A DNA stretch of 64,000 bases. Source: Conexibacter woesei DSM 14684 (GTDB lineage Bacteria; Actinomycetota; Thermoleophilia; Solirubrobacterales; Solirubrobacteraceae). Below, piece by piece: positions 43,755 to 52,449 of the stretch. The notes under the pieces were generated by a model. That model saw only the letters and a list, made by a program, of their open reading frames with translations, ran no database searches and had not been told where the DNA came from. Position numbers and translations under genes: made by a program. Each line of letters opens with the position of its first letter. Position 1 is the stretch's first letter. The stretch is taken from NCBI RefSeq assembly GCF_000025265.1, contig NC_013739.1, positions 6,186,001 to 6,250,000 on the forward strand, given 5' to 3'.

Positions 43755-43768
43755 CGAACAGCCGTTCA
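43755..43768 (-). promoter_or_regulatory. Second LexA-like site, weaker
   Basis: CGAACAGCCGTTCA keeps the core GAAC-N4-GTTC. It lies about 90 bases before the Ala/Arg-rich gene start and overlaps the stop codon of the DUF2342 gene. The distance is long for direct repression, so it may be chance or an auxiliary site. Confidence 0.3.
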
Positions 43769-44821
43769 GGCCGTCAGCGCGGGCGGAACGTCCGTTCGCC
43801 TCAGCCACGCGTGCGGATTCTCGATCTCGGCAAGCGTCGGCATCGACTCGGGGCCGCGCCAGACGCGGTTGAGCGCCTCGATCCCGCCGGCGCGCACGAC
43901 GACGTCGCAGAAGACCTTCCCCTGCTGGTACTGGCGCATCTTCATCTCCATGCCGAGCAGCCGCATCATCAGGCGCGCCGGCGCCTTCTGCGAGCGGCGG
44001 CGCTGGTCGAGCGCGGCGCGCAGTCTCGGCAGCGACGGCAGCAGCGGCGTGCCGACGGCGTCCATCACGTGCTCGGCGTAGCCCTCGATAACGGCCATCG
44101 TCGCCTGCATCGTGTCGATCGTCGCCTTCTCGCCGGGGCTTGCGACGAGCGTGACGATGTCACCGCTGCGCACGACCGCGACGAGCTTCTTGACGTCGTC
44201 GGTGCGCGGCAGCCGCAGCGCCCGTCTCGCGTCGATCTTCAGCTGCGCGCCGTCGATCAGCTCGCGGACCATTCCCGCCATGTGTCTCTGCAGCCACGGG
44301 ACGCCGGCGAACTGGACGGCGTGCGTGACCTCGTGCAGCGCGACCCAGTGGAGGAACTCGCGCTCGTCGGCTCTGAACGCTCTGACCGCGCCGCCGAGGT
44401 TCGGCACGACGTAGAGCAGCCGCGGCGGCCGGTCGTCCGGCGTCGTGTCGAGCAGCACCAGCTCGTACTGGCCGAGGACGCGCTGGGAGAGGAAGCCGAG
44501 CAGGACGCCGACCTCGGCGGTCATGATCACGCCGGCGGCGAGCTGCATCCCCTGTCTCGCGGGCTTCGCGACGTTTCTGCCGACCTTCTCCAGCGCGGGG
44601 TCGAGCATCGCGCTCATCGACGCGACGTTCGCGCGGATCCACTCCTGGCGCTGCACGCCTTCGGCCTCCGGGAGCGCCGAGAGCGGCTCCAGGCCGGTGT
44701 AGGCGATGACGCGCTCCGCGCTGTCGCGCGTCAGCTCCCCGAGGTCGGCCCTCGGAGGCGGTGCGTCGGACTGACCGGCGACGAAGCCGGCCAGCCGCTG
44801 GGCGAGCGGCCAGTCGATCAT
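43766..44821 (-). CDS. Zinc-dependent metalloprotease-like protein, DUF2342
   Basis: A 351-residue protein of the DUF2342 family, found with F420-making actinobacteria and often named coenzyme F420 biosynthesis associated. The zinc motif is visible as LHWVALHEVTHAVQFAG (HEVTH at about 161-165), and the start DWPLAQRLAGFVAG and the repeat-like MQATMAVIEGYAEHVMDAVG are typical. Peptidase activity is inferred from the HExxH motif only. A CATGAT box lies 9 bases before the ATG. Its own stop overlaps a LexA-like site that may serve the next gene. Confidence 0.85.
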   Translation of the reverse strand: MIDWPLAQRLAGFVAGQSDAPPPRADLGELTRDSAERVIAYTGLEPLSALPEAEGVQRQEWIRANVASMSAMLDPALEKVGRNVAKPARQGMQLAAGVIMTAEVGVLLGFLSQRVLGQYELVLLDTTPDDRPPRLLYVVPNLGGAVRAFRADEREFLHWVALHEVTHAVQFAGVPWLQRHMAGMVRELIDGAQLKIDARRALRLPRTDDVKKLVAVVRSGDIVTLVASPGEKATIDTMQATMAVIEGYAEHVMDAVGTPLLPSLPRLRAALDQRRRSQKAPARLMMRLLGMEMKMRQYQQGKVFCDVVVRAGGIEALNRVWRGPESMPTLAEIENPHAWLRRTDVPPALTA

Positions 44822-44869
44822 CAGACCCCCATCATGGCAGTGCTTCGCACCTGGCCGCTGGGGGAACCG

Positions 44870-45724
44870 TCAGCTGACGACGCTCGCGAGCGCCCGCAGC
44901 GTCTCCGGCGAGCGGGCGCAGACGATCGGCGAGTGCGGCTCGACGTCGAGCGGCGCGGCGAGCGGATCGCCGCCCGCGATCGCGGGGAAGGCGACGCAGC
45001 CGCCGGCCTCGCGCACGATCAGCTGCGCGGCGGCCGCGTCGACGGCGCGGCAGCGGCGCAGTGACGCCATCCCGTCCAGGCGCGCGGCGGCGACCTGGCA
45101 GATCGTCAGCGCCATCGCGCCCATCACGCGCAGCCGCTCGGTCTGCCGCTGCAGGCCGTCGATCGTCGCGGGCGTCAGGTTGAGCGGGTCGGCCTGCTCG
45201 ATCCCCAGCAGCTCCAGCCGCCCGCTGCGCCCGCGCCGCTCCGGCAGAGCGGGATCGAGCAGGACGCCGTCGAGCCGGGCGCCGCCGCCGTCCGTCGCGG
45301 ACCACTCCTCGCCGGTGCCGAAGTCGAACACGTAGCCGAAGCGGACGTCGGCCATCGTCGGGCCGTCGGCGACGGCGATCGAGAGCGCGCACGTCGGCAT
45401 CAGCCGCTTCGCGTTGAGCGAGCCGTCGATCGGGTCGATCACGACGCGCACCGCCGCGTCGCCGTAGTCAGCGACGCCGCGCTCCTCCGAGACGGCGGTG
45501 AAGCGGTGGCCGGCGGCGTGGAGCGCGTCGAGCTGCGCGAAGACCGCGTCCTCCGCCGCCTGGTCGATCACGAGCGTGCGATCGCCACCCTCCCCGCGCA
45601 CGCCCGTCTCGAGCGCGCGCTCGCGCGTGGCGGGCGCGGCGCGCAGGATCTCGCGCAGGTCGCCGACCGCGGCGCGGCAGGCACCGAGCCAGTCCGCGTC
45701 GAGCGCGGTTTCGGAGGAACGCAT
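44870..45724 (-). CDS. Inositol monophosphatase family phosphatase
   Basis: A 284-residue sugar/inositol phosphatase-fold protein, metal-dependent and cytoplasmic. The metal motifs are SEERG, then VVIDPIDGSLNAKRLMP, and CRAVDAAAAQLIVREAGG near the end. The branch resembles archaeal/actinobacterial enzymes with fructose-1,6-bisphosphatase or inositol phosphatase activity. I chose ATG 45724, which has GGAGG upstream at 10-11 bases; an ATG at 45733 would lie too close to the GGAGG. It is divergent from the helicase-nuclease gene, whose first codon is 20 bases away. Confidence 0.83.
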   Translation of the reverse strand: MRSSETALDADWLGACRAAVGDLREILRAAPATRERALETGVRGEGGDRTLVIDQAAEDAVFAQLDALHAAGHRFTAVSEERGVADYGDAAVRVVIDPIDGSLNAKRLMPTCALSIAVADGPTMADVRFGYVFDFGTGEEWSATDGGGARLDGVLLDPALPERRGRSGRLELLGIEQADPLNLTPATIDGLQRQTERLRVMGAMALTICQVAAARLDGMASLRRCRAVDAAAAQLIVREAGGCVAFPAIAGGDPLAAPLDVEPHSPIVCARSPETLRALASVVS

Positions 45725-45744
45725 CGGCGGCATATCCTCCCAGG

Positions 45745-48700
45745 GTGTCCTCGACCATGCTGGATGGCCTCTCATCCGCGCAGCGCGCGGCCGTCACGCA
45801 TCGCGGCGGTCCGCTGCTGATCGTCGGCGGCGCCGGCAGCGGCAAGACGCGGACGCTCGTGGCGCGGCTCGCGTGGCTGGTCGAGCAGGGCGAGGCGCCG
45901 GAGTCGCTGCTGGCGCTCGCGCTCTCCGAGCGCGCGGCCGACGCGCTGCGCCGCCACGTCGAGGACACCGTCGAGGGACCGTACGAGGAGCTGGCGGTGA
46001 TGACCGTCCACGGCTTCTGCGCGCGGCTGCTGCGCGAGGAGGCACTGGAGGGCGGGATAGACCCGTTCGCGGTCGCGGTCGGCCGCGCCGACCGGCTCGC
46101 GATGCTGCTGGAGCGGATCGACGAGCTGACGATCCGTCGTCACGACTTCCGCGGCAACCCGGCCGCGCTGGTCGCGAGCTTCGTGCGCCGGATCGACCGG
46201 CTCAAGGACGAGCTGATCGGGCCGGAGGAGTACGCCGCGTGGGCGGAGTCGCTGGGCGCGGACGGCGACGACGCGAGCGACGCCGAGCGGGCGCGCGGCG
46301 CGCGGGAGCGCGAGTTCGCCGAGGTCTACCGCGCGCACGACCGGATGCTCGCCGAGCAGGGCGCGCTCGACAGCGGCGACCTCGTGATCGGCGCGCTGAG
46401 GCTGCTGCGCGACCACCCGCACGTGCGGGCGCGCGTCGCCGCCCGCTACCGCCACCTGCTCGTCGACGACGTGCAGGAGCCGAACTTCGCGCACGGGCTG
46501 CTGCTGCGGCTGCTCGCCTCCGAGCACGGCAACCTGACGGCGGCCGGTGACGACGACCAGGCGATCCAGCGCTTCCGCGCCGCCGCGACGAAGAACCTGC
46601 GCGACTTCCAGGCCGAGCTGCCGGACGCGACCGTCGTCCAGCTGGAGCACTCGTTCCGCTGCCCGCAGCGCGTGCTCGACGCCGCCAACGCCGTCGTCGC
46701 GCCGCTGGAGGACCGGATCGAGAAGCGGCTCGACGGCCCGCTCGGCGGCGAGGTCGCGTTCTGGCGCTCCGCGAACGAGCGCGCGCAGGCGCAGAGCGTC
46801 GCCGCCGACGTCGAGCGGTTGATCGGGCGCGAGGGCGTCCCGCCGGAGCGGATCGCCGTGCTCGTGCGCTCGATCGCGCGCGAGGGGCAGGCCGTCGCCG
46901 TCGCGCTGGAGGAGCGCGCGGTCGGCCACCGGCTGATCGGCGAGGCGGCGTTCTTCCAGCGCGCCGAGGTGCGCGACCTGCTGGCGTGGCTGCGGCTGCT
47001 GATCGACCCGGCCGACGCGCCCGCGGTCGTGCGCGCGCTGGCGCGTCCGCCGATCGAGCTGCGCTCGGTCGACCTCGCGCGCTGCACGCAGATCGCCCGC
47101 CGCCGCAAGCTCGACATGGTCGGCGCGCTGGGGGCGGCACTGGAATCGCCCCAGATCCCGCCGGAGGCGCGCGACCGCATCCGCATGTTCCTCGGCCTCT
47201 ACAGATCGGCCGTCGGCGCGATCGACACGATGCGACCGGACCTGTTCGTCCACCGCCTGATCGAGCGACTCGGGCTGCGCCGCCAGCAGCTCTTCACCGC
47301 GCAGGCGGAGGTCGTCGAGCGGCTGCGCGGGCTGGCGCGCTTCGGCGAGCTGGCGACCGCATTCACGCAGCGCCAGCCACAGGCGACGCCGCGCGAGTTC
47401 GCGCGCTCGATCGCGGCCGCAGCGGAGGCCGGCCTGCGCGAGGAGGAGGAGCCGCCGCCCGCGACGACGCGCGGCGTTCAGGTGATGTCGATGCACGCGG
47501 CGCAGGGGCTCGAGTTCGACCACGTCTTCGTGCTCGGGCTGCACGCGGCGGGGCTGCCGGGCGCGCACACGCGCACGCTGGAGCCGATCGCGCCGGCGCT
47601 GATGAAGGAGACGCTGCCCGAGGACGACCACGAGGCGCACGTCGCCGAGATGCGGCGCCTGCTGCACGTCGCGATGACGCGCTCGCGCCAGCGGCTCGTG
47701 CTCGTCCACCCGCAGGCGAGCGACCGCGGCGCCGCGCAACCGCCGTCGCCGTTCGCCGAGGAGGCGCGCGCCGCGGTCGGCGGCGTCTGGGAGGAGCGCG
47801 CGGAGGAGCTGTTCGGCCCGGCCGAGTCGCTGCACTCGACCTACCGGATCCTGCGTGACGAGCTGCTGGAGACGATCAAGCGGACCGGCTCGCGGATCGG
47901 CGAGCTGCGCTTCGACACCGACCTCGACGTCTCGCACGCGATCGTGCGCTACCTGGAGGTCGTCAAGCTGGCGGCGCTGATCGAGCGCTCCGACGACCAG
48001 TCGGTGAAGGACGCGCTCGCGGAGGTCAACGCACGGCTGGCGTCGGCGATCACCTCCGAGCAGCGCGACATCCTCGCCACTTCACCGCTGGACGAGTACC
48101 TGCTCGACGCCGACCGCGACGACAGAACCCGCGCCGCCGCGATCGCCGCGCGCGAGGAGCCGTCGCTCGAACCGTTCCTGCCGCGCCGCGGCGACGGCGT
48201 CATGCTGAGCGCGTCCGACATCGACACGTACCGCACGTGTCCGCTGAAGTACAAGTTCGCGCGCGTCTTCCGGATCCCACAGGAGCCGACGCTCAACCAG
48301 CGCTTCGGCATCCTCGTCCACCAGGTGCTGGAGCGCTTCCACTCCGATCCGTCGCGTCCGAGCCAGTCGCTCGACGAGATGCTCGGCCTGCTGGAGTTCG
48401 GCTGGCGCCGCGGCGGCTTCGGCGGCACCGAGCAGGAGATCCAGCTGCGCGGGAAGGCGACGGCGGCGCTGACGCGCTACTTCGAGCGCTTCCAGGAGGA
48501 GCCGTCGCAGCCGGTCGCGTTCGAGAGATCGTTCTCGTTCAGACTCGGCCCGCACCTGCTGCGCGGCCGTGTCGACCGCGTCGACAAGCTGCCCGAGGGC
48601 GGCTTCGAGCTGATCGACTACAAGACCGGGCCGCCGAAGTCGCGCGCGCAGCTGGAGCAGGACGTGCAGCTGTCGCTGTACGCCGTCGCGGCGCGCGAGG

Positions 48701-48915
48701 CGTGGCAGTTCGAGTCCGCCCGCGGCGCCTACTACTACGTGCTCGACGACGCGAAGGTGCCGGTCGAGCGCTGCGCCGAGGACCGCGACTGGATCGAGGA
48801 GATCGCGATGGAGGTCGCGGAGGGGATCCTCTCGCAGGGCTTCGAGCCGACCCCCTCCTACGCCGCCTGCGCGATCTGCGACTACCGCCTCGTCTGCCCG
48901 GCGGCGGAGCGGTAG
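45745..48915 (+). CDS. UvrD-family helicase with C-terminal Fe-S PD-(D/E)xK nuclease (AdnB/AddB-like)
   Basis: A 1056-residue motor-nuclease for DNA ends. Walker A GGAGSGKT is at 28-35, motif II VDDVQEPNF at about 237, DDDQAIQRF at about 270, and the late helicase motifs in VMSMHAAQGLEFDHVFVLGL (about 580). The nuclease has YRTCPLKYKF (Cys about 832), the catalytic GFELIDYKTG (about 953-962), and Cys in YAACAICDYRLVCP (about 1042-1051), which together form the 4Fe-4S clamp of AddB/AdnB nucleases. The GTG start follows a TATCCT box with six bases between, so the transcript should be leaderless. Mycobacterial AdnAB is a pair; no second subunit is next to this gene. Confidence 0.88.
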   Translation: MSSTMLDGLSSAQRAAVTHRGGPLLIVGGAGSGKTRTLVARLAWLVEQGEAPESLLALALSERAADALRRHVEDTVEGPYEELAVMTVHGFCARLLREEALEGGIDPFAVAVGRADRLAMLLERIDELTIRRHDFRGNPAALVASFVRRIDRLKDELIGPEEYAAWAESLGADGDDASDAERARGAREREFAEVYRAHDRMLAEQGALDSGDLVIGALRLLRDHPHVRARVAARYRHLLVDDVQEPNFAHGLLLRLLASEHGNLTAAGDDDQAIQRFRAAATKNLRDFQAELPDATVVQLEHSFRCPQRVLDAANAVVAPLEDRIEKRLDGPLGGEVAFWRSANERAQAQSVAADVERLIGREGVPPERIAVLVRSIAREGQAVAVALEERAVGHRLIGEAAFFQRAEVRDLLAWLRLLIDPADAPAVVRALARPPIELRSVDLARCTQIARRRKLDMVGALGAALESPQIPPEARDRIRMFLGLYRSAVGAIDTMRPDLFVHRLIERLGLRRQQLFTAQAEVVERLRGLARFGELATAFTQRQPQATPREFARSIAAAAEAGLREEEEPPPATTRGVQVMSMHAAQGLEFDHVFVLGLHAAGLPGAHTRTLEPIAPALMKETLPEDDHEAHVAEMRRLLHVAMTRSRQRLVLVHPQASDRGAAQPPSPFAEEARAAVGGVWEERAEELFGPAESLHSTYRILRDELLETIKRTGSRIGELRFDTDLDVSHAIVRYLEVVKLAALIERSDDQSVKDALAEVNARLASAITSEQRDILATSPLDEYLLDADRDDRTRAAAIAAREEPSLEPFLPRRGDGVMLSASDIDTYRTCPLKYKFARVFRIPQEPTLNQRFGILVHQVLERFHSDPSRPSQSLDEMLGLLEFGWRRGGFGGTEQEIQLRGKATAALTRYFERFQEEPSQPVAFERSFSFRLGPHLLRGRVDRVDKLPEGGFELIDYKTGPPKSRAQLEQDVQLSLYAVAAREAWQFESARGAYYYVLDDAKVPVERCAEDRDWIEEIAMEVAEGILSQGFEPTPSYAACAICDYRLVCPAAER

Positions 48916-48987
48916 CGCGCATGCCCTGGCGCCAGCCGGGGCAGGTGTTGCGGTAGCAGCCGCAGCCCCGAGGTCCCGGAGGAGCCG

Positions 48988-49998
48988 ATGCGCACGACAC
49001 GTCCCGTCCAGCTCGTCGCAGCCGCCGCCGTGCTCGCCGGCGCCGCTGGAGGCGCCGCCGCGCCCGCCGGCGACGCGACCGTCACCGTCGCCGGCGATGA
49101 CGGCAGACCGATCGCGATCAATCCGGCGGCGCCGCCCGCGATCCGCAACCTGCGCCCCGCCGTCGGCGTTACGGCCGACCCGGCGACGCGCTTCTCGGTC
49201 GTCGTGACCGACCCGGCCGGCAAGCCGGCCGCCGGGCCGATCGCCTGCCAGGACGCCGCGCAGCCGGCGGCGCTGCAGGTGCCGTTCCGCGGCAACGGCG
49301 CCTATGCGATCGCGGTGACGGCGTTCGCTCCGACCGACGCGAACTGCGCGGCGCCGGTCGGGCCGGCCGTCACCTACCCGTTCACGATCGCCGGCAAGGT
49401 CGTGCTCGGGAGCGTCGGGCGCTTCCAGCTGCGCGACGCCGGCAAGCCGGAGCGCAAGCCGCTGTCGCTGCCGGTCGACGCCGACCCCGGCTCGCAGACG
49501 CGCGAGATCCGCTTCGCGCCGAACGGCAGACTCAGACGCGACGGCTCGCTGCGCGGCAGATCGGCGCAGGCCCCGTTCGCGAACGGGGCGGCGTCGCTGC
49601 GGTTCCCCGGCCCGGGGAACTACACCGTCGTCGGTCGCGACGGAGCAGACGGCCACGACACACCGTGGAGCGATCCGCTCAGAATCCGCGTCGTCGCGCC
49701 GTTCGACCTCGGCGTCGTGCGCTTCACTGACAAGACCGGCCCGGACTTCCGCCTCTTCGCGCAGATCGGCGAGGGCGGCACCGCAAGCGGGGTCGTCAGC
49801 GTCGCGATCGCGCGCGGCAACGGTCCCTTCCGCCCGCTCGGCCGCGCCCGCATCGACGGCCGCGGCGCGTTCGGCGCGAAGTTCAGAGCGAGAACGGCCG
49901 GCCTCTACCGGCTGCGCTTCAGCTACCGCGGCAACGGCCTCGTGACGCCGGGCGTGTTCGTCAAGCGGCTGCGCGTGGGGACCGCGATCGTCGGCTGA
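48988..49998 (+). CDS. Secreted protein of unknown function
   Basis: A 336-residue exported protein. A signal peptide (RPVQLVAAAAVLAGAAGGAA) ends near residue 25. The rest has Pro/Ala-rich beta-strand content, with RFSVVVTDPAGKPAAG and the late RARTAGLYRLRFSYRGNG, which resembles Ig-like or fibronectin-like beta domains. Two Cys (in PIACQDAA and DANCAAP) could form a disulfide in the first half. GGAGGAG precedes the ATG. It is convergent with the PAC2 gene. No enzymatic motif is seen. Confidence 0.7.
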   Translation: MRTTRPVQLVAAAAVLAGAAGGAAAPAGDATVTVAGDDGRPIAINPAAPPAIRNLRPAVGVTADPATRFSVVVTDPAGKPAAGPIACQDAAQPAALQVPFRGNGAYAIAVTAFAPTDANCAAPVGPAVTYPFTIAGKVVLGSVGRFQLRDAGKPERKPLSLPVDADPGSQTREIRFAPNGRLRRDGSLRGRSAQAPFANGAASLRFPGPGNYTVVGRDGADGHDTPWSDPLRIRVVAPFDLGVVRFTDKTGPDFRLFAQIGEGGTASGVVSVAIARGNGPFRPLGRARIDGRGAFGAKFRARTAGLYRLRFSYRGNGLVTPGVFVKRLRVGTAIVG

Positions 49999-50037
49999 GC
50001 CCGCCCGCCGCGGCGGCTGAGCGCCGCCCGGCCGCGC

Positions 50038-50913
50038 TCAGCGGCCGTCGGAGCCGCGCTGCCTGAGGAACTTCATGAAGTCGCTGGCGAGCCGGTCGCC
50101 CGTCGGCAGCTCGGTCGGGTCGAGCGGCTCGTCCTCCTCGTCGGCCGCTCTCTCCAGCCGCTCGACGAACGCCTGCACGTCGGGGTCGCTCTGGACCGCG
50201 AGGTTGACCTGGCGCTCGTAGTCGCTCGCCGCCGACTCGAGGTCCGAAGCATCGACCGAGACGCCGACGAGCCCCTCCAGCTTGCGCACGAGCGCGAGCG
50301 CGGCCTTCGGGTTCGGCGCCGAGGCGATGTAGTGCGGGACCGACGCCCACAGGCTCGCGGACGGCAGCGCCGCTCTCTGGCACGCCGCCTGCAGCACGCC
50401 GACGATGCCGGTCGGCCCCTCGTAGGAGGACGGCGTCATCTGCAGCCGCTCGACGAGCGCGGGATCGGAGGCGAGGCCGGTGATCCCGATCGGACGCGAG
50501 TGCGCCACGTCGGCGAGCAGCGCGCCGAGCGAGACGACCATCTGCACCCCGAGCGCCTCGGCAAGATCGAGCACGAGCTGGCAGAAGGTCCGCCAGCGCA
50601 TCGACGGCTCGCTGCCCGTCAGCAGGATCAGGTCGCGCGGCGCGCGCGGCACGCGCGCCTCGTAGATCTCGACCTCGGGCCACTCGATCTCGCGCGTCAC
50701 GCCCTCGACGAGCTTGACCTGCGGTCGCGTCGCCTGGAAGTCGAAGAACTCCTCGGGGTCGATGGTCGCGAAGCGCGTCGCGCCGAGCGAGGTGCCGATG
50801 AACTGGAGCGCGGTCGTGGCGGCGTCGCCGGCGTCGTTCCAGCCCTTGAACGCACAGACGAGCGCCGGGGCGCGGAGCCCGTCCGGTCGGCGTTCCCATT
50901 GCAATGGCTGCAT
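50038..50913 (-). CDS. PAC2-family protein (proteasome assembly chaperone-like)
   Basis: A 291-residue PAC2-fold protein. The family opening LRAPALVCAFKGWNDAGDAA is clear, as are LILLTGSEPSMRW, VVSLGALLADVAHSRP, and SLWASVPHYIASAPNPKAA. In actinobacteria this family is common but its role is unsettled; links with proteasome assembly are by fold. I chose ATG 50913 over 50931: a TACTTT -10 box (minus strand, 50925-50920) ends six bases before it, matching the leaderless pattern. The C-terminal tail is acidic. It is divergent from the OB-HD gene with only 27 bases between first codons. Confidence 0.8.
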   Translation of the reverse strand: MQPLQWERRPDGLRAPALVCAFKGWNDAGDAATTALQFIGTSLGATRFATIDPEEFFDFQATRPQVKLVEGVTREIEWPEVEIYEARVPRAPRDLILLTGSEPSMRWRTFCQLVLDLAEALGVQMVVSLGALLADVAHSRPIGITGLASDPALVERLQMTPSSYEGPTGIVGVLQAACQRAALPSASLWASVPHYIASAPNPKAALALVRKLEGLVGVSVDASDLESAASDYERQVNLAVQSDPDVQAFVERLERAADEEDEPLDPTELPTGDRLASDFMKFLRQRGSDGR

Positions 50914-50940
50914 CGGTTCAAAGTAGTACATGATGGGCCT
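50914..50940. promoter_or_regulatory. Compact divergent promoter pair
   Basis: The 27 bases between two start codons hold a minus-strand -10 box TACTTT (50925-50920) for the PAC2 gene and a plus-strand -10 box CATGAT (50929-50934) for the OB-HD gene. Each is six bases from its start codon. Any -35 contact would then fall inside the coding region of the other gene. Confidence 0.55.
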
Positions 50941-51828
50941 GTGACCGCTCTCGTCACCGTCAGCGCGCTGCGCCCGGCCCAAGAGATCGACGCCGTCTTC
51001 GCCTGCACGCGCAAGGACCGGCTGCTGAGCCGTGCCGGCACGCCCTACCTCGCGCTGGAGCTGCGCGATCGCACCGGCGCGGTGCAGGCGCGCGCGTTCA
51101 GAGACGCCGACGTGCTCGCCGGCCGCTTCGAGCGCGGCGACCTGGTGCGCGTCGCGGGGCGCGTCGAGCGCTTCCGCGACGAGCTGCAGGTGGAGGTGCG
51201 GACGATCGCGAGAGCGAACGCCGCCGACGTCGACCCTGCCGCCTTCCTCCCGAGCGCCTACCGCGACCTCGACGAGCTGGATGGATTCCTCGAGCACCTC
51301 GCCGGCGAGGTCTACGAGCCGGGCTACAGAGCGCTGCTCGCCGACCTGCTCGGCGACGCCGAGCTGCGCGCCGCGTGGCGGCGCGCGCCGTGCACGCGCA
51401 ACGGCCACCACGCCTACCTCGGCGGCCTGCTGGAGCACACCGTCGCGGTCGGCACGCTCGCGCAGGAGACGTGCCTGCTGCACGTCAAGCTCGACTCCGA
51501 TCTGATGATCGCCGCGGCGCTCGTGCACGACCTCGGCAAGACGCGCGAGTTCACCTACGGCGCCGAGTTCGGCGTCAGCGAGGAGGGCCGGCTGCTCGGC
51601 CACGTGCAGCTCGGCGCGCGGCTGCTCGAGCAGCGCGCGGCGCGGATCCCGCAGCTGTCGCAGGAGCGGCTGCTGGCGCTGCTGCATTGCGTCCTCTGCC
51701 ACCACGGGCCCGACGCCGCGCCCGGCCGCCGTTTCGGCTCCGCCGAGGCGCTCGCGCTCGCGCGCGTCAACTCGCTCGACGCGACCGTCAAGAACGCGCT
51801 GGAGCACGGGCTCAACCCGCACGGCTGA
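50941..51828 (+). CDS. OB-fold plus HD-domain protein, second YhaM/CBF1-like paralogue
   Basis: A 295-residue OB-HD protein with the same plan as 3031-4014. The OB domain (about 1-95) has LALELRDRTGAVQARAF; the HD domain has HHAYLGGLLEHTVAV, ALVHDLGKTREFTY and LHCVLCHHGP. The motifs HxLLEHT, HDLGK and HH supply the metal ligands. YhaM-family enzymes are 3'-5' exoribonucleases. The GTG at 50941 starts the OB domain directly and follows a CATGAT box with six bases between. The two paralogues differ widely outside the motifs, so their targets may differ. Confidence 0.83.
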   Translation: MTALVTVSALRPAQEIDAVFACTRKDRLLSRAGTPYLALELRDRTGAVQARAFRDADVLAGRFERGDLVRVAGRVERFRDELQVEVRTIARANAADVDPAAFLPSAYRDLDELDGFLEHLAGEVYEPGYRALLADLLGDAELRAAWRRAPCTRNGHHAYLGGLLEHTVAVGTLAQETCLLHVKLDSDLMIAAALVHDLGKTREFTYGAEFGVSEEGRLLGHVQLGARLLEQRAARIPQLSQERLLALLHCVLCHHGPDAAPGRRFGSAEALALARVNSLDATVKNALEHGLNPHG

Positions 51829-52398
51829 TCAGCGGCGCAAGCCCTCGCCCTCTTCGTCCTCCTCGATGATGCCGACGCCGAGCACCGCCGCGAACGCCGC
51901 CGCCTGACCGACGACGTCGGGCCACGGCATCGAGACGCCGCGCAGCCGCTCGGCGCCGATCAGCCCGTCGAGCGTGCAGTCGCGCATCTGCGAGCGGCGG
52001 AAGGTCGCGTGGCCGAGGTCGGCGCCGCTGAGGTCGCAGCGGTCGAACACGACCGAGCTGAGCTGAGCCTCGACGAGGTCGAGCTCCTGCAGCTGGCAGT
52101 CGCGGAAGACGACGCGCTCGAATCTCGTCATGCGGAAGGCGGCGAGGTCGACGCGGCTGCCCTCGATCACGACGTCGCGGAGCGTCGACTCGGCGAGCTG
52201 GATGCCGGTCATGCGACAGCCCTTCAGCCGCACCCGCTGCACCAGCACGCGACGACCGCGGCGGTTGGCGAGATTGGCATGCTCGAGCACGACGTCCTGG
52301 AGCCCGTCGGCTTCCAGCGCGGCGTCGTCGAGCAGGTTCGGGTCGACCTCGGCGTGGGGTTGTCTCGGTGCACGGGGAGGAGCTGGAGTCGGAGCCAT
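51829..52398 (-). CDS. Pentapeptide-repeat protein
   Basis: A 189-residue protein with a pentapeptide-type right-handed beta-helix in its middle (about 45-150), seen in LANRRGRRVLVQRVRLKGCR, LDLVEAQLSSVVFDRCDLSG and ADLGHATFRRSQMRDC, with the spaced Leu/Phe centre residues of the fold. Some relatives bind DNA gyrase, but most have no known role. A TAGCCT box ends 7 bases before ATG 52398. Its stop abuts the stop of the OB-HD gene (TGATCA). An acidic C-terminus (EEDEEGEG) follows. Confidence 0.82.
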   Translation of the reverse strand: MAPTPAPPRAPRQPHAEVDPNLLDDAALEADGLQDVVLEHANLANRRGRRVLVQRVRLKGCRMTGIQLAESTLRDVVIEGSRVDLAAFRMTRFERVVFRDCQLQELDLVEAQLSSVVFDRCDLSGADLGHATFRRSQMRDCTLDGLIGAERLRGVSMPWPDVVGQAAAFAAVLGVGIIEEDEEGEGLRR

Positions 52399-52449
52399 GC
52401 GCCGAGAGGCTAAAGGCATCCGGTCCGTGAGCTTGAAAGGGTTCCGGGC

